A DNA stretch of 64,000 nucleotides from contig NZ_JAGILA010000007.1 in NCBI RefSeq assembly GCF_017874595.1, forward strand, positions 62,001 to 126,000. The letters run 5' to 3'. The DNA is from Sinorhizobium kostiense (GTDB taxonomy: Bacteria; Pseudomonadota; Alphaproteobacteria; Rhizobiales; Rhizobiaceae). Shown one piece after another: positions 1 through 8,851 of the stretch. Each line of letters starts with the position of its first letter. Position 1 is the first letter of the stretch. A model generated the notes under the pieces. That model made no database searches, was not told the DNA's origin, and was given only the letters and a program-made list of their open reading frames with translations. Both the position numbers and the translations under genes were made by a program.

Positions 1-1157
1 AGCCATGCGGCAGCGAGCGCGATGATGGCGAATCTCGCGCCACGGTCGATCAGCACATTGCGCGCCACGCGCATGTAGCCGGCCGCATCGGCGTCCCGCA
101 TCGACCTGGTTGTGGCAGTCGTGAAGCGCAAGAGCGGCGGCAGGCCGAGGGTATAGACGCCGAGCCAGAACGCCACCTTCATGCCGCCGCTCCAGAACAG
201 CCACAGCAGGATGAGGAAGGCGACGACCAAGGCGTTGCTTAGCAAGCGCCGCCCGGCCGGCACCTCCGCGGCGGCGGGGCGCCGTATCGCCGTTTCGATG
301 GCAAGGCCCAGCACGACCAGGCCGAGAGCTGCCGTGACGAATTCGTTGACATTCTCCGGAACCGACAGCGCCTGCATCAGGTCCGCGGCGGCCCACAGAA
401 AGGCCAGGGCGCCGATGAAGAGAACGGACCGCCGATACCAGAAGCGTGCCGCCTCCGGTGCAAGCGCGACGCTGCCCTGCTGCGGCTCAGTCGCCACGCC
501 TTGCGCAATGGCGACCTTGAACGCCGACGCAGATATCGCAATCAGCAGCCGGGCAACGATCCAGGCGATCAGCAGCGGCGCCACGGCCGCCTCCAGTCGG
601 CTCGGCCAGCCGGAAAGGACGAAGGCGACGATTGCGGCAATCGCGAAGACGACGAGCGGCGCGACGCGAACGAAGACGGCAAGGCCCTGTCCGAGCCGCT
701 CCGGACCTGCTTTCAGCCGCAGGAGGTAGCGCGACAGGAACTCGGCACCATAGGCGACGATGAGCACGAAGGCGAAGCCTTTGAGGATCGGCATCGTTCC
801 ATGGCCTTGCATGTCGACGGCGATGCGGTCCTTCGCCGCCCGCCATTCACGAACGACCTGCGGCGCGGCATCCCGCATGCTGAAAAGGTGCTTTCTGAGC
901 GCGGCGACCCACTGCGAGGCAAATCCTCCCGGTTGGGTCGCGGCGGCCGGCGCCGGGGCCTCCCGTCTGGTCGCGAGCCATTGGCGAACTTCCGGGTCGT
1001 CCAGCAACGCGATCAATTGTTGGATCTTGGCGGGGGGTGCCGCCGTTGCCGAATCCTGGGCTGCCAGAGGGGTGGCAAGCCCGAACACAAGCGGGATAAG
1101 CATAAGGAGCGATGCGCAAATGCTTCTGCCGCGACCATGCTTGAACATCGCGATCAC
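1..1157 (-). CDS. Probable mechanosensitive (MscS-type) channel protein, N-terminal part
   Basis: The reading frame is open from a start near 1157 to the left edge, so the C-terminal part is missing. The visible part starts with a signal peptide (hydrophobic run, then an Ala-rich cleavage region), followed by a soluble segment with KIQQLIALLDDPEVRQWLA and then several hydrophobic segments typical of polytopic membrane proteins. That periplasmic segment plus many transmembrane helices is the layout of the larger MscS-family proteins of rhizobia; the pore domain itself lies outside the window, so the family call is inferred. A GTG at 1157 has a well-spaced GACGAGG upstream; the ATG at 1148 is the alternative. 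It follows the DUF2950 gene on the same strand after 83 bases and may be co-transcribed with it. Confidence 0.6.
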   Translation of the reverse strand, partial: MIAMFKHGRGRSICASLLMLIPLVFGLATPLAAQDSATAAPPAKIQQLIALLDDPEVRQWLATRREAPAPAAATQPGGFASQWVAALRKHLFSMRDAAPQVVREWRAAKDRIAVDMQGHGTMPILKGFAFVLIVAYGAEFLSRYLLRLKAGPERLGQGLAVFVRVAPLVVFAIAAIVAFVLSGWPSRLEAAVAPLLIAWIVARLLIAISASAFKVAIAQGVATEPQQGSVALAPEAARFWYRRSVLFIGALAFLWAAADLMQALSVPENVNEFVTAALGLVVLGLAIETAIRRPAAAEVPAGRRLLSNALVVAFLILLWLFWSGGMKVAFWLGVYTLGLPPLLRFTTATTRSMRDADAAGYMRVARNVLIDRGARFAIIALAAAW

Positions 1158-1240
1158 TCGATTACCTCGTCCTTTGCCCCAGACCCGGTGAAGGCGCTTC
1201 GGAGGTCATGCGAACCGAGCAACGCGCAAGAGCATGGAGC

Positions 1241-2209
1241 TTAGTCATTCACCACAGCCCACTTGTCGTCGGGATCGAAGCGGTCGATGAACGGCACGAT
1301 CGCCTCCGTGCTGGGACCGAGGTCCCGTTCGTAGACAATGCCCTGCTGGTTTACGACGAAGGTCTTGACGCCGGTCCCGGCATATTGCACCGGCCAGGCG
1401 ATCAATGCGAAGCCGGCGATCATGTTGCCGTTGATGACATAGTCGTATTTGCCGCCGGCGATGTTGTCGCCTTGGGAGGAGAGGATGCGAAAACGGTAGC
1501 CGAAATAGCCCTGTCCGGCCTTAGCCCTTTCCAGCGCCGCCTCGCTGATCGCGTCGCCGACCGGGCTGTCGCCGTCGCCCTGGTCGGCTGGCCAGTAGAG
1601 GCCGTCGGTCTGGCCGGGGCTGCTGATCAGCTTCTGGGCATATTCGAAGACGCCGTCGGCATCGCGATCTCTTGAGGCGTAATCCTTTTGCGCCTCGGCA
1701 TAGGCGCGTGCCGTCTCGATCGCCTCGAGCTCGTTCTCGCCCACGCGGCGGTTGGAAATCTCCTCGAGCCCCACATAGGTATCAAAGGCCCATTTGCCAT
1801 CCTCGCCCTTGGTGATCGGGAACGGCAAGGGCCAGAGCCGGTCGCCGATCTGAATCACCTTGCGCCCCCCAAGATCGCGCACGGCGACCCTGCGCTCGGC
1901 ACCTTCGCGGATGAGCGCGAAGGTCTCCATCGCATCATCGCCCGTCTTCAGCTTTGCCGGGTCCAGCCCCAAGAGTTTAGCAAGGCCGTCGAAATCATTG
2001 CCGGCGAGCGCCGATTTGAAGGCGTCCACTGCCTTTGTAGGATCGTCGAAGACCGGCGGGTCTTCCGCGGCGGCATAGTCGTCGATGCTTGCCGATCCCT
2101 GCGTCTGTGCCGGCTGCTGTGCCTGGGCAGAAGCGACATCGATCGGCGCACCGGTGAGCGAGAGCGACAAGGCTGATCCGAGAAGGAGAATATGAAAAAG
2201 CTTGCTCAT
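1241..2209 (-). CDS. DUF2950 family exported protein
   Basis: 322 residues. A signal peptide covers about residues 1-28 (SLTGAPIDVASAQA). The mature part matches the DUF2950 layout: an N-terminal DPTKAVDAFKSALAGND segment, a WPLPFPITKGEDGKWAFDT core, then repeated Tyr-rich stretches (YFGYRFRILSSQG, GKYDYVINGNMIAGFALIAWP). The biochemical function of the family is unknown. The start at 2209 has a strong AAGGAGGGAG ribosome site. It lies 18 bases downstream of the DUF3300 gene on the same strand, a pairing I know from other proteobacteria, so the two proteins probably act together in the periplasm. Confidence 0.85.
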   Translation of the reverse strand: MSKLFHILLLGSALSLSLTGAPIDVASAQAQQPAQTQGSASIDDYAAAEDPPVFDDPTKAVDAFKSALAGNDFDGLAKLLGLDPAKLKTGDDAMETFALIREGAERRVAVRDLGGRKVIQIGDRLWPLPFPITKGEDGKWAFDTYVGLEEISNRRVGENELEAIETARAYAEAQKDYASRDRDADGVFEYAQKLISSPGQTDGLYWPADQGDGDSPVGDAISEAALERAKAGQGYFGYRFRILSSQGDNIAGGKYDYVINGNMIAGFALIAWPVQYAGTGVKTFVVNQQGIVYERDLGPSTEAIVPFIDRFDPDDKWAVVND

Positions 2210-2227
2210 GGTCGTTCTCCCTCCTTG

Positions 2228-3598
2228 TCAGCGTCTGCGCCCACCGCCGCGGCCACCGCCGCCGCGTCCCATCGACGGTCTACCGCCGCCGCGGCTCACG
2301 TGCGGCCGCCCGCCGCCGCGATGGCCGCCGCCCATGCTGTGGCCGCCGCGCCGCGATGACGCCACTTCCCGGCGTCCCGAATTGACGTTGCCGAGGCCCG
2401 ACGGTTTCCTCGGCCGGTTCTGCGCTTTGGAGGCCATCTTTTTCTTGCCGGCCGGCCGGCTCGCCTTCGAAGACTTCTTGCCCTTGGGGCGGTTGAGGCT
2501 CTGCTTCGATCCTCCGGCTTTCGCCTTCGCCACCGCTTGCCGTCCTGTGGGCTTCGCGTTCGGCCGCGCCTGAGCTTTTAAACCATCGAGCGTGCTCTTG
2601 CGCACATCCGAGATCTGGCCGGCACCGTTTCCAAGGCGCGTCTGTGGACGGTCGCGGTTGATCGCGGCGGCACGGTTGCGGATATTGTTGTCGCCGTTGG
2701 CCTTGATGCTGTTCTTTATGTTCGTCCGGTCGAATTTCTGGAGCTGGTCGCGATCGAACTTGAGCTTGCTGCGATCGACATTCTTCCAATCGATGTCATT
2801 CAACTTCAGCTTGCCGTCGAAATCCACGTTGTTGAAGCATTTGTTGCAGTCGACATCGATGTCGCCGTCCCAGCGGCCGCCCCACACCCCCCAGTCGTCC
2901 CAGTCGATAATGGCACCGAAGATCGCGCCGGTTACGGCGCCGGCGAAAAAGGCCGCCCCCGGATACCAGTAGGCGGGATAGGCTTCGTCATAATAGTCGA
3001 TGGGCGCCGGCGCGTAGTCCGGTTCATAAAGCATTTCCGGAGGATATTGCGGGACATAGATCGTCTCCGGGTTCGCCGGCTGGATGATGATATTGTCACC
3101 CTCCTCGACCACCTTGATCTTGTCGTCCGTCTCGATGATGTCCTTGGCAACCGCCTCGTCGCGCAATTGCTGAATCGCGATCAGCACATCTTTCTGCTGA
3201 TTGGCGATCGCCTCGCCAAAGCTCTGCGTCCATTCGAGATCCTCGCTCATCATCTTGACGATCTCGGGATAGTTCAACAGCGAAATCACGCTGCCGTCCC
3301 AGCTTTCCTTCGGCTTCAGATCCGTCTTCTTCGCGCGTGCCTGAAGAAACCGCTCCGCTTCGACGATCTGCAGAGGGTAGAGCGAGGCAGCTGAGACGAG
3401 TGCAATCAATTCATCGGGGTAAAGCGCGATCCGCGCCACCAGAACCTCCAGTTCCTCGTCGCTGAGCGGTTCAGGCGTGGCCGTCGGCGCTTCTGTCGTT
3501 GCCGATGTTTTCTCCTGCGCAAGGGCGCCGGGGGTCTGCATTGCCAGCATGACCGCCACCGCGCCGCCAAGTAGAGCAATTGCCGTATTTCTGATCAT
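2228..3598 (-). CDS. DUF3300 family exported protein with Arg/Gly-rich tail
   Basis: 456 residues. A signal peptide covers about residues 1-27 (ends GALAQ). The DUF3300 core follows at roughly 43-250, with the typical LSDEELEVLVARIALYPDEL start and PETIYVPQYPPEMLYEPDYA. A Gly-rich hydrophobic patch sits near 215-230 and an Asn/Asp-rich stretch near 250-320. The last 110 residues are basic and low complexity, ending in repeated RGGG motifs. The function of the family is unknown. It is the first gene of a minus-strand set with DUF2950 and the probable MscS gene. A GGGGGA ribosome site precedes the ATG. A FixK-type box lies 284 bases upstream, but a link to this gene is not shown. Confidence 0.85.
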   Translation of the reverse strand: MIRNTAIALLGGAVAVMLAMQTPGALAQEKTSATTEAPTATPEPLSDEELEVLVARIALYPDELIALVSAASLYPLQIVEAERFLQARAKKTDLKPKESWDGSVISLLNYPEIVKMMSEDLEWTQSFGEAIANQQKDVLIAIQQLRDEAVAKDIIETDDKIKVVEEGDNIIIQPANPETIYVPQYPPEMLYEPDYAPAPIDYYDEAYPAYWYPGAAFFAGAVTGAIFGAIIDWDDWGVWGGRWDGDIDVDCNKCFNNVDFDGKLKLNDIDWKNVDRSKLKFDRDQLQKFDRTNIKNSIKANGDNNIRNRAAAINRDRPQTRLGNGAGQISDVRKSTLDGLKAQARPNAKPTGRQAVAKAKAGGSKQSLNRPKGKKSSKASRPAGKKKMASKAQNRPRKPSGLGNVNSGRREVASSRRGGHSMGGGHRGGGRPHVSRGGGRPSMGRGGGGRGGGRRR

Positions 3599-3881
3599 CC
3601 CTTAATCCCCCGGGGCGCTCGGGCCCATCTCCATAGGCCGACGCCCCGCCTGGCGATCATTAGCTGACATCGATGGATTGCTGCCTTGCCAAGGCACGCC
3701 ATTCCATGGATGTGACGATGCCGAGCCTAGTACTCTTCCAAGAATATCCCGGACGAACCTACAAGAGACGATGAGATTCCCGGAAGAATGCGCGGCGGAA
3801 AAACTGCACTGTTCATCCATCCTACCCGCGTTTATTACCTTTGAACAAAGACAAGCTTACCCGGTTCGAACCTCCGCGTCG

Positions 3882-3895
3882 TTGACTGTAATCAA
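3882..3895. promoter_or_regulatory. FixK/FNR-type binding site (anaerobox)
   Basis: TTGACTGTAATCAA fits the TTGAY-N4-RTCAA consensus of FixK/FnrN sites in both half sites. If the site acts at the usual -40.5 position, start sites would fall near 3929 (plus) or 3848 (minus), both far from the flanking start codons. A Crp/Fnr regulator with the matching recognition helix is encoded at 19065-19703. Confidence 0.6.
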
Positions 3896-3929
3896 ATGCA
3901 AGAGAAGTTCCGCTATCGTTGAACAGACG

Positions 3930-3958
3930 CCCCGCCGACGGATTGCTGCTCGGCGGGG
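3930..3958 (+). other. Hairpin of 9 base pairs in the intergenic gap
   Basis: CCCCGCCGA (3930-3938) pairs perfectly with TCGGCGGGG (3950-3958) around an 11-base loop. There is no T-run after it, so a terminator is not clear. It would lie at the very 5' end of a transcript driven rightward from the FixK box at 3882-3895. Confidence 0.4.
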
Positions 3959-4332
3959 GGCATCGACCACGCAAAGACTCCAGTGAGATTGCGCATGGAT
4001 CGCGTGGCGAACAGGGCAACACCCCAATGGCGAGATGGCCGCACGTACGGTCCGCGCCCTGTATGATCGAGTATCTTACGGTCGCACATTGATCCCGCGC
4101 AATTTCATCGAACCGGTTTTGTTGTTTCGTGGAGCGGCCGTCGCGCAAGCGTGCGGTGTGAGGATTTCGTCTTCGCCACGGGGCGTCATCGTCTGACGCT
4201 TCACGTAAGGTCTGAGTAAAGGTCTCGCACATATTGCAAGCTGCTGAGCATCTATCCTGAGGCATCTGACGATCAGTCGTTGGTCCGATCGAGATCCGCA
4301 AAACATGCGGTGAACAGACACAGGAGACGGTC

Positions 4333-6561
4333 ATGGAAGACGCTACGAAACAGCCTGGGGCAAACACCGGACTTTGGCAGGATCCGCCGTGGCAAGAATC
4401 ATGGCAATACGCAATGGATGCGTGGCAGCGCACGGTTCTCTTCTGTGACGTTCTGCGCCGCCGGGCCAACCAATATGCCGAGCACAATTTGAGCTCCGCG
4501 CCACATGTTTTGCGTTTCGATGTAGAGCTCGTATTGAGCGGACGGGCGTTGCCGCGCCCGGTCAACTACGGCCTGGTGCGGATCGTCCCGCCGGCGGATA
4601 TCGAAGTCGATCCGCGCAAGCGCCCTTTCGTGGTTGTCGACCCTCGCGCCGGGCACGGGCCTGGGATCGGGGGCTTCAAGGCCGACAGCGAGATAGGTGC
4701 CGCGCTGCAAGCGGGACATCCCTGTTACTTCATCGGTTTTCTCCCGGATCCGGTGCCAGGGCAGACGATCGAGGACATCATGCGGGCACAAGCCGCATTC
4801 CTCGAAAGAGTGATTGAACTCCACCCTGAGGCAGACAGCAGACCCTGCGTGATCGGCAATTGCCAAGCTGGATGGGCGGTGATGATGCTCGCCTCTACGC
4901 GGCCTGAACTGTTCGGAGCTGTCATCGTGGCCGGATCCCCGCTTTCCTACTGGGCCGGCGTCAAAGGTGCGAACCCGATGCGATATACGGGTGGGTTGCT
5001 CGGCGGCAGCTGGCTCACGGCGCTCACCGGCGACATAGGCGGCGGCAAGTTCGACGGGGCCTGGTTGGTCACGAATTTCGAAGGTCTGAACCCGGCGAAC
5101 ACGCTCTGGAGCAAGCAATACAACGTCTGGTCACATGTGGATACCGAAGCTGCGCGCTATCTGGAGTTCGAACGCTGGTGGGGCGGACACGTCAATCTCA
5201 ATGCCGAGGAGATGCAGTTCATCGTGGACGAGTTGTTCGTCGGCAACCGGCTGGCGACGGCGGAGATCGTCACCTCGGACGGCGTGCACATCGATATGCG
5301 CAACATCACGTCGCCGATCCTCTGCTTCTGCTCCAAGGGCGACAATATTACGCCGCCGCAGCAGGCGCTGGGGTGGATTCTTGATCTCTACCGGAGCGTC
5401 GACGATATCCGTGCACACGGACAGACGATCATCTACGCGATGCACGAGACGATCGGTCACCTCGGTATCTTCGTCTCGGGCAAGGTGGCGACCAAAGAGC
5501 ATGCCGAATTCGCGAGCAACATCGATCTGATCGACACCCTGCCGCCGGGGCTCTACGAAGCCGTCTTGATCCCGCGCTCGAGCGAGACCGCCGCACCGGA
5601 CCTCGTCCTGGGCGAGTGGATCGCCCGTTTCGAGCCGCGCAGCTTCGATGATCTGCGGGAGATGGGCGGGAATGACCCGGACGACGAACTTCGCTTCGCC
5701 ACGGCGCGGCGGGTCTCCGAGATCAACCTCGGCCTCTATCGCACCTTCGCGCAGCCGTTCATAAAGGCGATAGCCAGCGATCATGCCGCTTCGTTGCTCG
5801 CCCGTCTGCATCCGGCGCGACTGCCCTTCGAGATGTTCTCGGACAGCAATCCGTTCATGGCGCCAATCGCGATGATGGCGGACCAAGTCCGCGAGGAGCG
5901 TCAGCCCGTCAGTCCGGATAACGCGTTCGTTGCGTTACAGGATTTCATGTCCAAGCAAATCGAAACAACCCTTGACGTCTGGCGCGCCTGGCGCGACCAG
6001 TCCGAGGAACAGCTTTTCCTCGCCGTCTACGGTTCTCCCTTGCTGCAGGCTGCCGTGGGACTTCGGGCGAGCGACGAACCTCCACGGCGCCACCCCGGTG
6101 AACAGCCCGCGACTTTGGCCTTCATCCGCGCCCGGATAGCCGAACTCAGGGCCCGCATGAGCGAAGGCGGGCTGCGCGAGGCGAGCATTCGGGCGCTGGT
6201 CTATGTCGGCCGCGGCCATGGCATGGACGAGCGCCAGTTGGCGGTGCTGCGGCGCATCCGGGCGCGCCACAAGGACGGTTTTTCACTTCAGGAATTCAAA
6301 CGGGTTCTCAGGGAGCAGTCGCTGATGCTCCTCATTGACGAGCCGGCGGCGCTCGCGGCGCTCCCCTCCATGCTGCCGGAGGGCACTGAGGAGCGCGCAG
6401 CGGCGCTGGCGGCAGTGCAGGAAGTCATCGAGAGCACCGGGGAAATGAACGAGGAGGTTCAGGCCCGCCTGGACCGTGTCGCGACGATCTTCACCGGCGG
6501 TACGGCAAAGCCGGCGATCGTAAGGGGGCCTTCGGCGCAAGCACGGCGCCGCACCTCGTGA
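4333..6561 (+). CDS. DUF3141 alpha/beta hydrolase, PHA-synthase-like
   Basis: 742 residues. The first 400 residues form an alpha/beta-hydrolase domain resembling class III PHA synthases and depolymerases. The nucleophile elbow is G175-N-C177-Q-A-G180, a lipase box with Cys instead of Ser as in PhaC. An Asp in KGDNITPP (D337) and a His in IGHLGIF (H376) would complete a Cys-Asp-His triad. Residues 430-742 form a helical extension with the DUF3141 pattern. There is no signal peptide, so it is probably cytoplasmic. It is the first gene of an operon with pta, ackA and fabI. From memory, a similar orfA-pta-ackA-fabI operon in S. meliloti is phosphate-stress inducible through PhoB. Substrate unknown; PHA or an acyl-CoA/acyl-phosphate is possible. 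Confidence 0.85.
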   Translation: MEDATKQPGANTGLWQDPPWQESWQYAMDAWQRTVLFCDVLRRRANQYAEHNLSSAPHVLRFDVELVLSGRALPRPVNYGLVRIVPPADIEVDPRKRPFVVVDPRAGHGPGIGGFKADSEIGAALQAGHPCYFIGFLPDPVPGQTIEDIMRAQAAFLERVIELHPEADSRPCVIGNCQAGWAVMMLASTRPELFGAVIVAGSPLSYWAGVKGANPMRYTGGLLGGSWLTALTGDIGGGKFDGAWLVTNFEGLNPANTLWSKQYNVWSHVDTEAARYLEFERWWGGHVNLNAEEMQFIVDELFVGNRLATAEIVTSDGVHIDMRNITSPILCFCSKGDNITPPQQALGWILDLYRSVDDIRAHGQTIIYAMHETIGHLGIFVSGKVATKEHAEFASNIDLIDTLPPGLYEAVLIPRSSETAAPDLVLGEWIARFEPRSFDDLREMGGNDPDDELRFATARRVSEINLGLYRTFAQPFIKAIASDHAASLLARLHPARLPFEMFSDSNPFMAPIAMMADQVREERQPVSPDNAFVALQDFMSKQIETTLDVWRAWRDQSEEQLFLAVYGSPLLQAAVGLRASDEPPRRHPGEQPATLAFIRARIAELRARMSEGGLREASIRALVYVGRGHGMDERQLAVLRRIRARHKDGFSLQEFKRVLREQSLMLLIDEPAALAALPSMLPEGTEERAAALAAVQEVIESTGEMNEEVQARLDRVATIFTGGTAKPAIVRGPSAQARRRTS

Positions 6562-6608
6562 AGCTACGAGATGGAGCAGGCGATAGGTGAAGGCAAAGGA
6601 GAACGGCG

Positions 6609-7574
6609 ATGCCCTTGATGAGCCCGTCAGAAGCAGATCGGCCGCATGTCAAATATCAGCGCCTGATCGACCGGACCCGAGGCGTGGGACCGATCCCCAC
6701 AGCGGTTGCCCACCCTTGTGACGAGAGTTCGTTGTTGGGTGTGGTCGATGCCGCGCGCGAAGGCATGATCGATCCGATCCTCGTTGGTCCGTCCACGAAA
6801 ATCCGTGCCGTGGCCGAGGGCTGCGGAATCGACCTCCAAGGTTACGAGGTTGTCGATGCGCCGCACAGTGACGCGGCAGCGGCCGAGGCTGTTGCGCTTG
6901 TTCGCGCGGGTAAGGCGGAACTCATCATGAAGGGCAGCCTCCATTCGGACGAACTGCTGCGGTCAGTCACTGCCAAGGACACCGGTCTGAGGACGCAAAG
7001 GCGGATCAGCCACGTCTTCATCATGGATGTGCCGACCTATTCCGAGCCGCTGTTCATCACCGACGCGGCGGTCAACATCTTTCCGGACCTCGAGGCCAAG
7101 CGCGACATCGTGCAAAACGCAATCGACCTGCACGTCGGCCTCGGTCTCGGCGAACCTCGCGTCGCCATACTCTCGGCGGTGGAGACGGTCACGACAAAGA
7201 TCCCGGGAACGACCGACGCTGCGTGCCTCTGCAAGATGGCCGATCGCGGCCAGATCACGGGGGGCATTCTCGATGGTCCGCTGGCGCTCGACAATGCGAT
7301 CAGCGAGGAGGCCGCTCGGATCAAGGGTATTCGGTCCCTGGTAGCCGGGCGGGCCCAGATTCTCGTCGCGCCCGATCTCGAAGCCGGCAACATGCTCGCC
7401 AAAAACCTTACTTTTCTCGCCAATGCCGATGCCGCCGGCATTGTCCTGGGCGCCAGGGTACCGGTCATCCTCACATCGCGAGCGGACAACCTACGCACAA
7501 GGATGGCCTCCTGTGCGGTGGCGGTGCTCTATGCCGCAGCCAGGCGCCAAACACTCGCCGTCCCCGCGGAGTAA
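6609..7574 (+). CDS. pta: Phosphate acetyltransferase
   Basis: 321 residues, the length of a short Pta/Ptb-type enzyme without extra N-terminal domains. It interconverts acetyl-CoA (or another short acyl-CoA) and phosphate with acetyl phosphate and CoA in the cytoplasm. Recognisable parts are PTAVAHPCDESSL, ILVGPSTKI, ELIMKGSLHSDELLRSV, the EPRVAILSAVETV segment and the C-terminal DAAGIVLGARVPVILTSRAD. Related proteins are often labelled enoyl-CoA hydratase/phosphate acetyltransferase, but no hydratase domain is visible here. It starts 47 bases after the DUF3141 gene with GGAGAACGGCG upstream, and its stop is 5 bases before ackA, so the two halves of the acetyl phosphate pathway are co-expressed. 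Confidence 0.9.
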   Translation: MPLMSPSEADRPHVKYQRLIDRTRGVGPIPTAVAHPCDESSLLGVVDAAREGMIDPILVGPSTKIRAVAEGCGIDLQGYEVVDAPHSDAAAAEAVALVRAGKAELIMKGSLHSDELLRSVTAKDTGLRTQRRISHVFIMDVPTYSEPLFITDAAVNIFPDLEAKRDIVQNAIDLHVGLGLGEPRVAILSAVETVTTKIPGTTDAACLCKMADRGQITGGILDGPLALDNAISEEAARIKGIRSLVAGRAQILVAPDLEAGNMLAKNLTFLANADAAGIVLGARVPVILTSRADNLRTRMASCAVAVLYAAARRQTLAVPAE

Positions 7575-7579
7575 CGGGC

Positions 7580-8779
7580 ATGGATAGCATCCTGGTCGTG
7601 AACGCAGGCAGTTCGAGCCTCAAATTCCAGCTCTTCTCGATCGATGAAGGCGACACGCTCGGGCGCCTGTTGAAGGGCCAACTCCAGGGGATCGGCACCA
7701 GACCCCGTTTGTTGGTCCACGATGCGCGGGGGCAAGTCGTCGCTGAGAACGCATTTCCCCCGGGCGAGGTCAAGGACCTGGCAGCTGCGCAGGATATCGT
7801 CGGTGCCTGGCTCATAGGCCATGTCGGCACACCGCCGACGACGGTCGGGCACCGGGTGGTGCACGGCGGACCGCTCTACAGCCAACCGACAGTCGTCGAT
7901 GACCAGGTGCTCACAAGTTTGGAGAAATTCATACCTCTGGCCCCACTCCATCAACCCAACAATCTGGCGCCCATCCGTTCTATTCGCCGACAGCGGCCGG
8001 ATCTGCTCCAGGTTGCGTGCTTCGACACCGCGTTCCACCGCAGCCACTCGGAAATCGCCGATCGCTTTGCGATCCCCGAACCGTTCTATCGCGAAGGTGT
8101 GCGGCGCTACGGTTTCCACGGCCTATCCTACGAATATATTGCAGGCCGGTTGAGGGAGCTTGAGCCCGATCTGCAGAAGGGGAGGGTCATTGTCGCCCAT
8201 CTCGGCAGCGGCTGCTCCATGTGCGCAATGGTCGGCGGTCGCAGTGTCGAGAGCACGATGGGTTTCACCGCCCTTGATGGCTTGCCGATGGGCACCCGTC
8301 CCGGACAGCTCGATGCTGGCATCGTCCTCTACATGCTGGCCGAGAAGCATATGGACGTCAAAGCCGTCGAGCATCTGCTTTACCACGAGTGCGGTCTGAA
8401 GGGCCTTTCCGGCATCAGCAGCGACGTGCGCGAACTGCTCGCCAGTTCCGACGAGCGCGCCAGGCTTGCGCTCGAGTATTTTGCCTATCGCGTCGCAATG
8501 GCCGCCGGCGCGCTCACCGCGGCCATGGGCGGGCTTGATGGCTTTGTCTTCACCGCGGGAGTTGGCGAGAATGCGCCGGCGATCCGGCTAGCGATTATGG
8601 AGCGGCTGGCGTGGCTGGGTCTTGACGTCGATCCGGTTGCGAACGGGCAGGGCGGGCTGCGCATTTCGAGCGCCCGGAGCCGCGTTACCGTGCTCACCAT
8701 ACCCACGGACGAGGAACAAATGATCGCCCGCCATACGCTCGCGGTCCTCAGCCAGACCAGGCGCTCAGACAGTCACTGA
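7580..8779 (+). CDS. ackA: Acetate/propionate family kinase
   Basis: 399 residues with the start at ATG 7580, where the canonical N-terminus MDSILVVNAGSSSLKF begins; the frame stays open further upstream inside pta, but that part is not homologous. Family motifs are FDTAFHRSHSE, RYGFHGLSYEYIAGRL, VAHLGSGCSMCAMVGG, GLPMGTRPGQLDAGIV and FTAGVGENA. It transfers phosphate between acetyl phosphate and ADP, yielding ATP and acetate, and with Pta gives substrate-level ATP from acetyl-CoA. This is useful when respiration is limited. It sits directly behind pta and ahead of fabI. Confidence 0.93.
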   Translation: MDSILVVNAGSSSLKFQLFSIDEGDTLGRLLKGQLQGIGTRPRLLVHDARGQVVAENAFPPGEVKDLAAAQDIVGAWLIGHVGTPPTTVGHRVVHGGPLYSQPTVVDDQVLTSLEKFIPLAPLHQPNNLAPIRSIRRQRPDLLQVACFDTAFHRSHSEIADRFAIPEPFYREGVRRYGFHGLSYEYIAGRLRELEPDLQKGRVIVAHLGSGCSMCAMVGGRSVESTMGFTALDGLPMGTRPGQLDAGIVLYMLAEKHMDVKAVEHLLYHECGLKGLSGISSDVRELLASSDERARLALEYFAYRVAMAAGALTAAMGGLDGFVFTAGVGENAPAIRLAIMERLAWLGLDVDPVANGQGGLRISSARSRVTVLTIPTDEEQMIARHTLAVLSQTRRSDSH

Positions 8780-8851
8780 CACCGGCCGCGATCGCTCAGG
8801 CGCCTTTCGTGAAAACCAGCGTGGTCCGATTGTTTGCGAGGAGAAGCCCCA

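Larger units (their letters stand above)
3599..4332. other. Intergenic region between divergent DUF3300 and DUF3141 genes
   Basis: This 734-base gap has open frames on both strands, but none has a convincing ribosome site or a protein pattern I recognise. It holds a good FixK/FNR box (3882-3895) and a hairpin (3930-3958), and presumably the promoters of both flanking operons. Confidence 0.5.

Noticed and set aside
3863..3872. GGTTCGAACC, which looks like a tRNA T-arm
   Set aside because: The flanking bases do not form the T stem, and no acceptor or anticodon arm is present.
4183..4199. Possible Pho box (GCGTCAT-CGT-CTGACGC) ahead of the DUF3141 operon
   Set aside because: The spacing is 10 rather than 11 bases and the second unit fits poorly, so it cannot be called although PhoB control of such operons is known.
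3822..4565. Long minus-strand open frame across the DUF3141 start
   Set aside because: It is antisense to a well-supported gene, has no start signal and looks like a shadow of GC-rich coding DNA.
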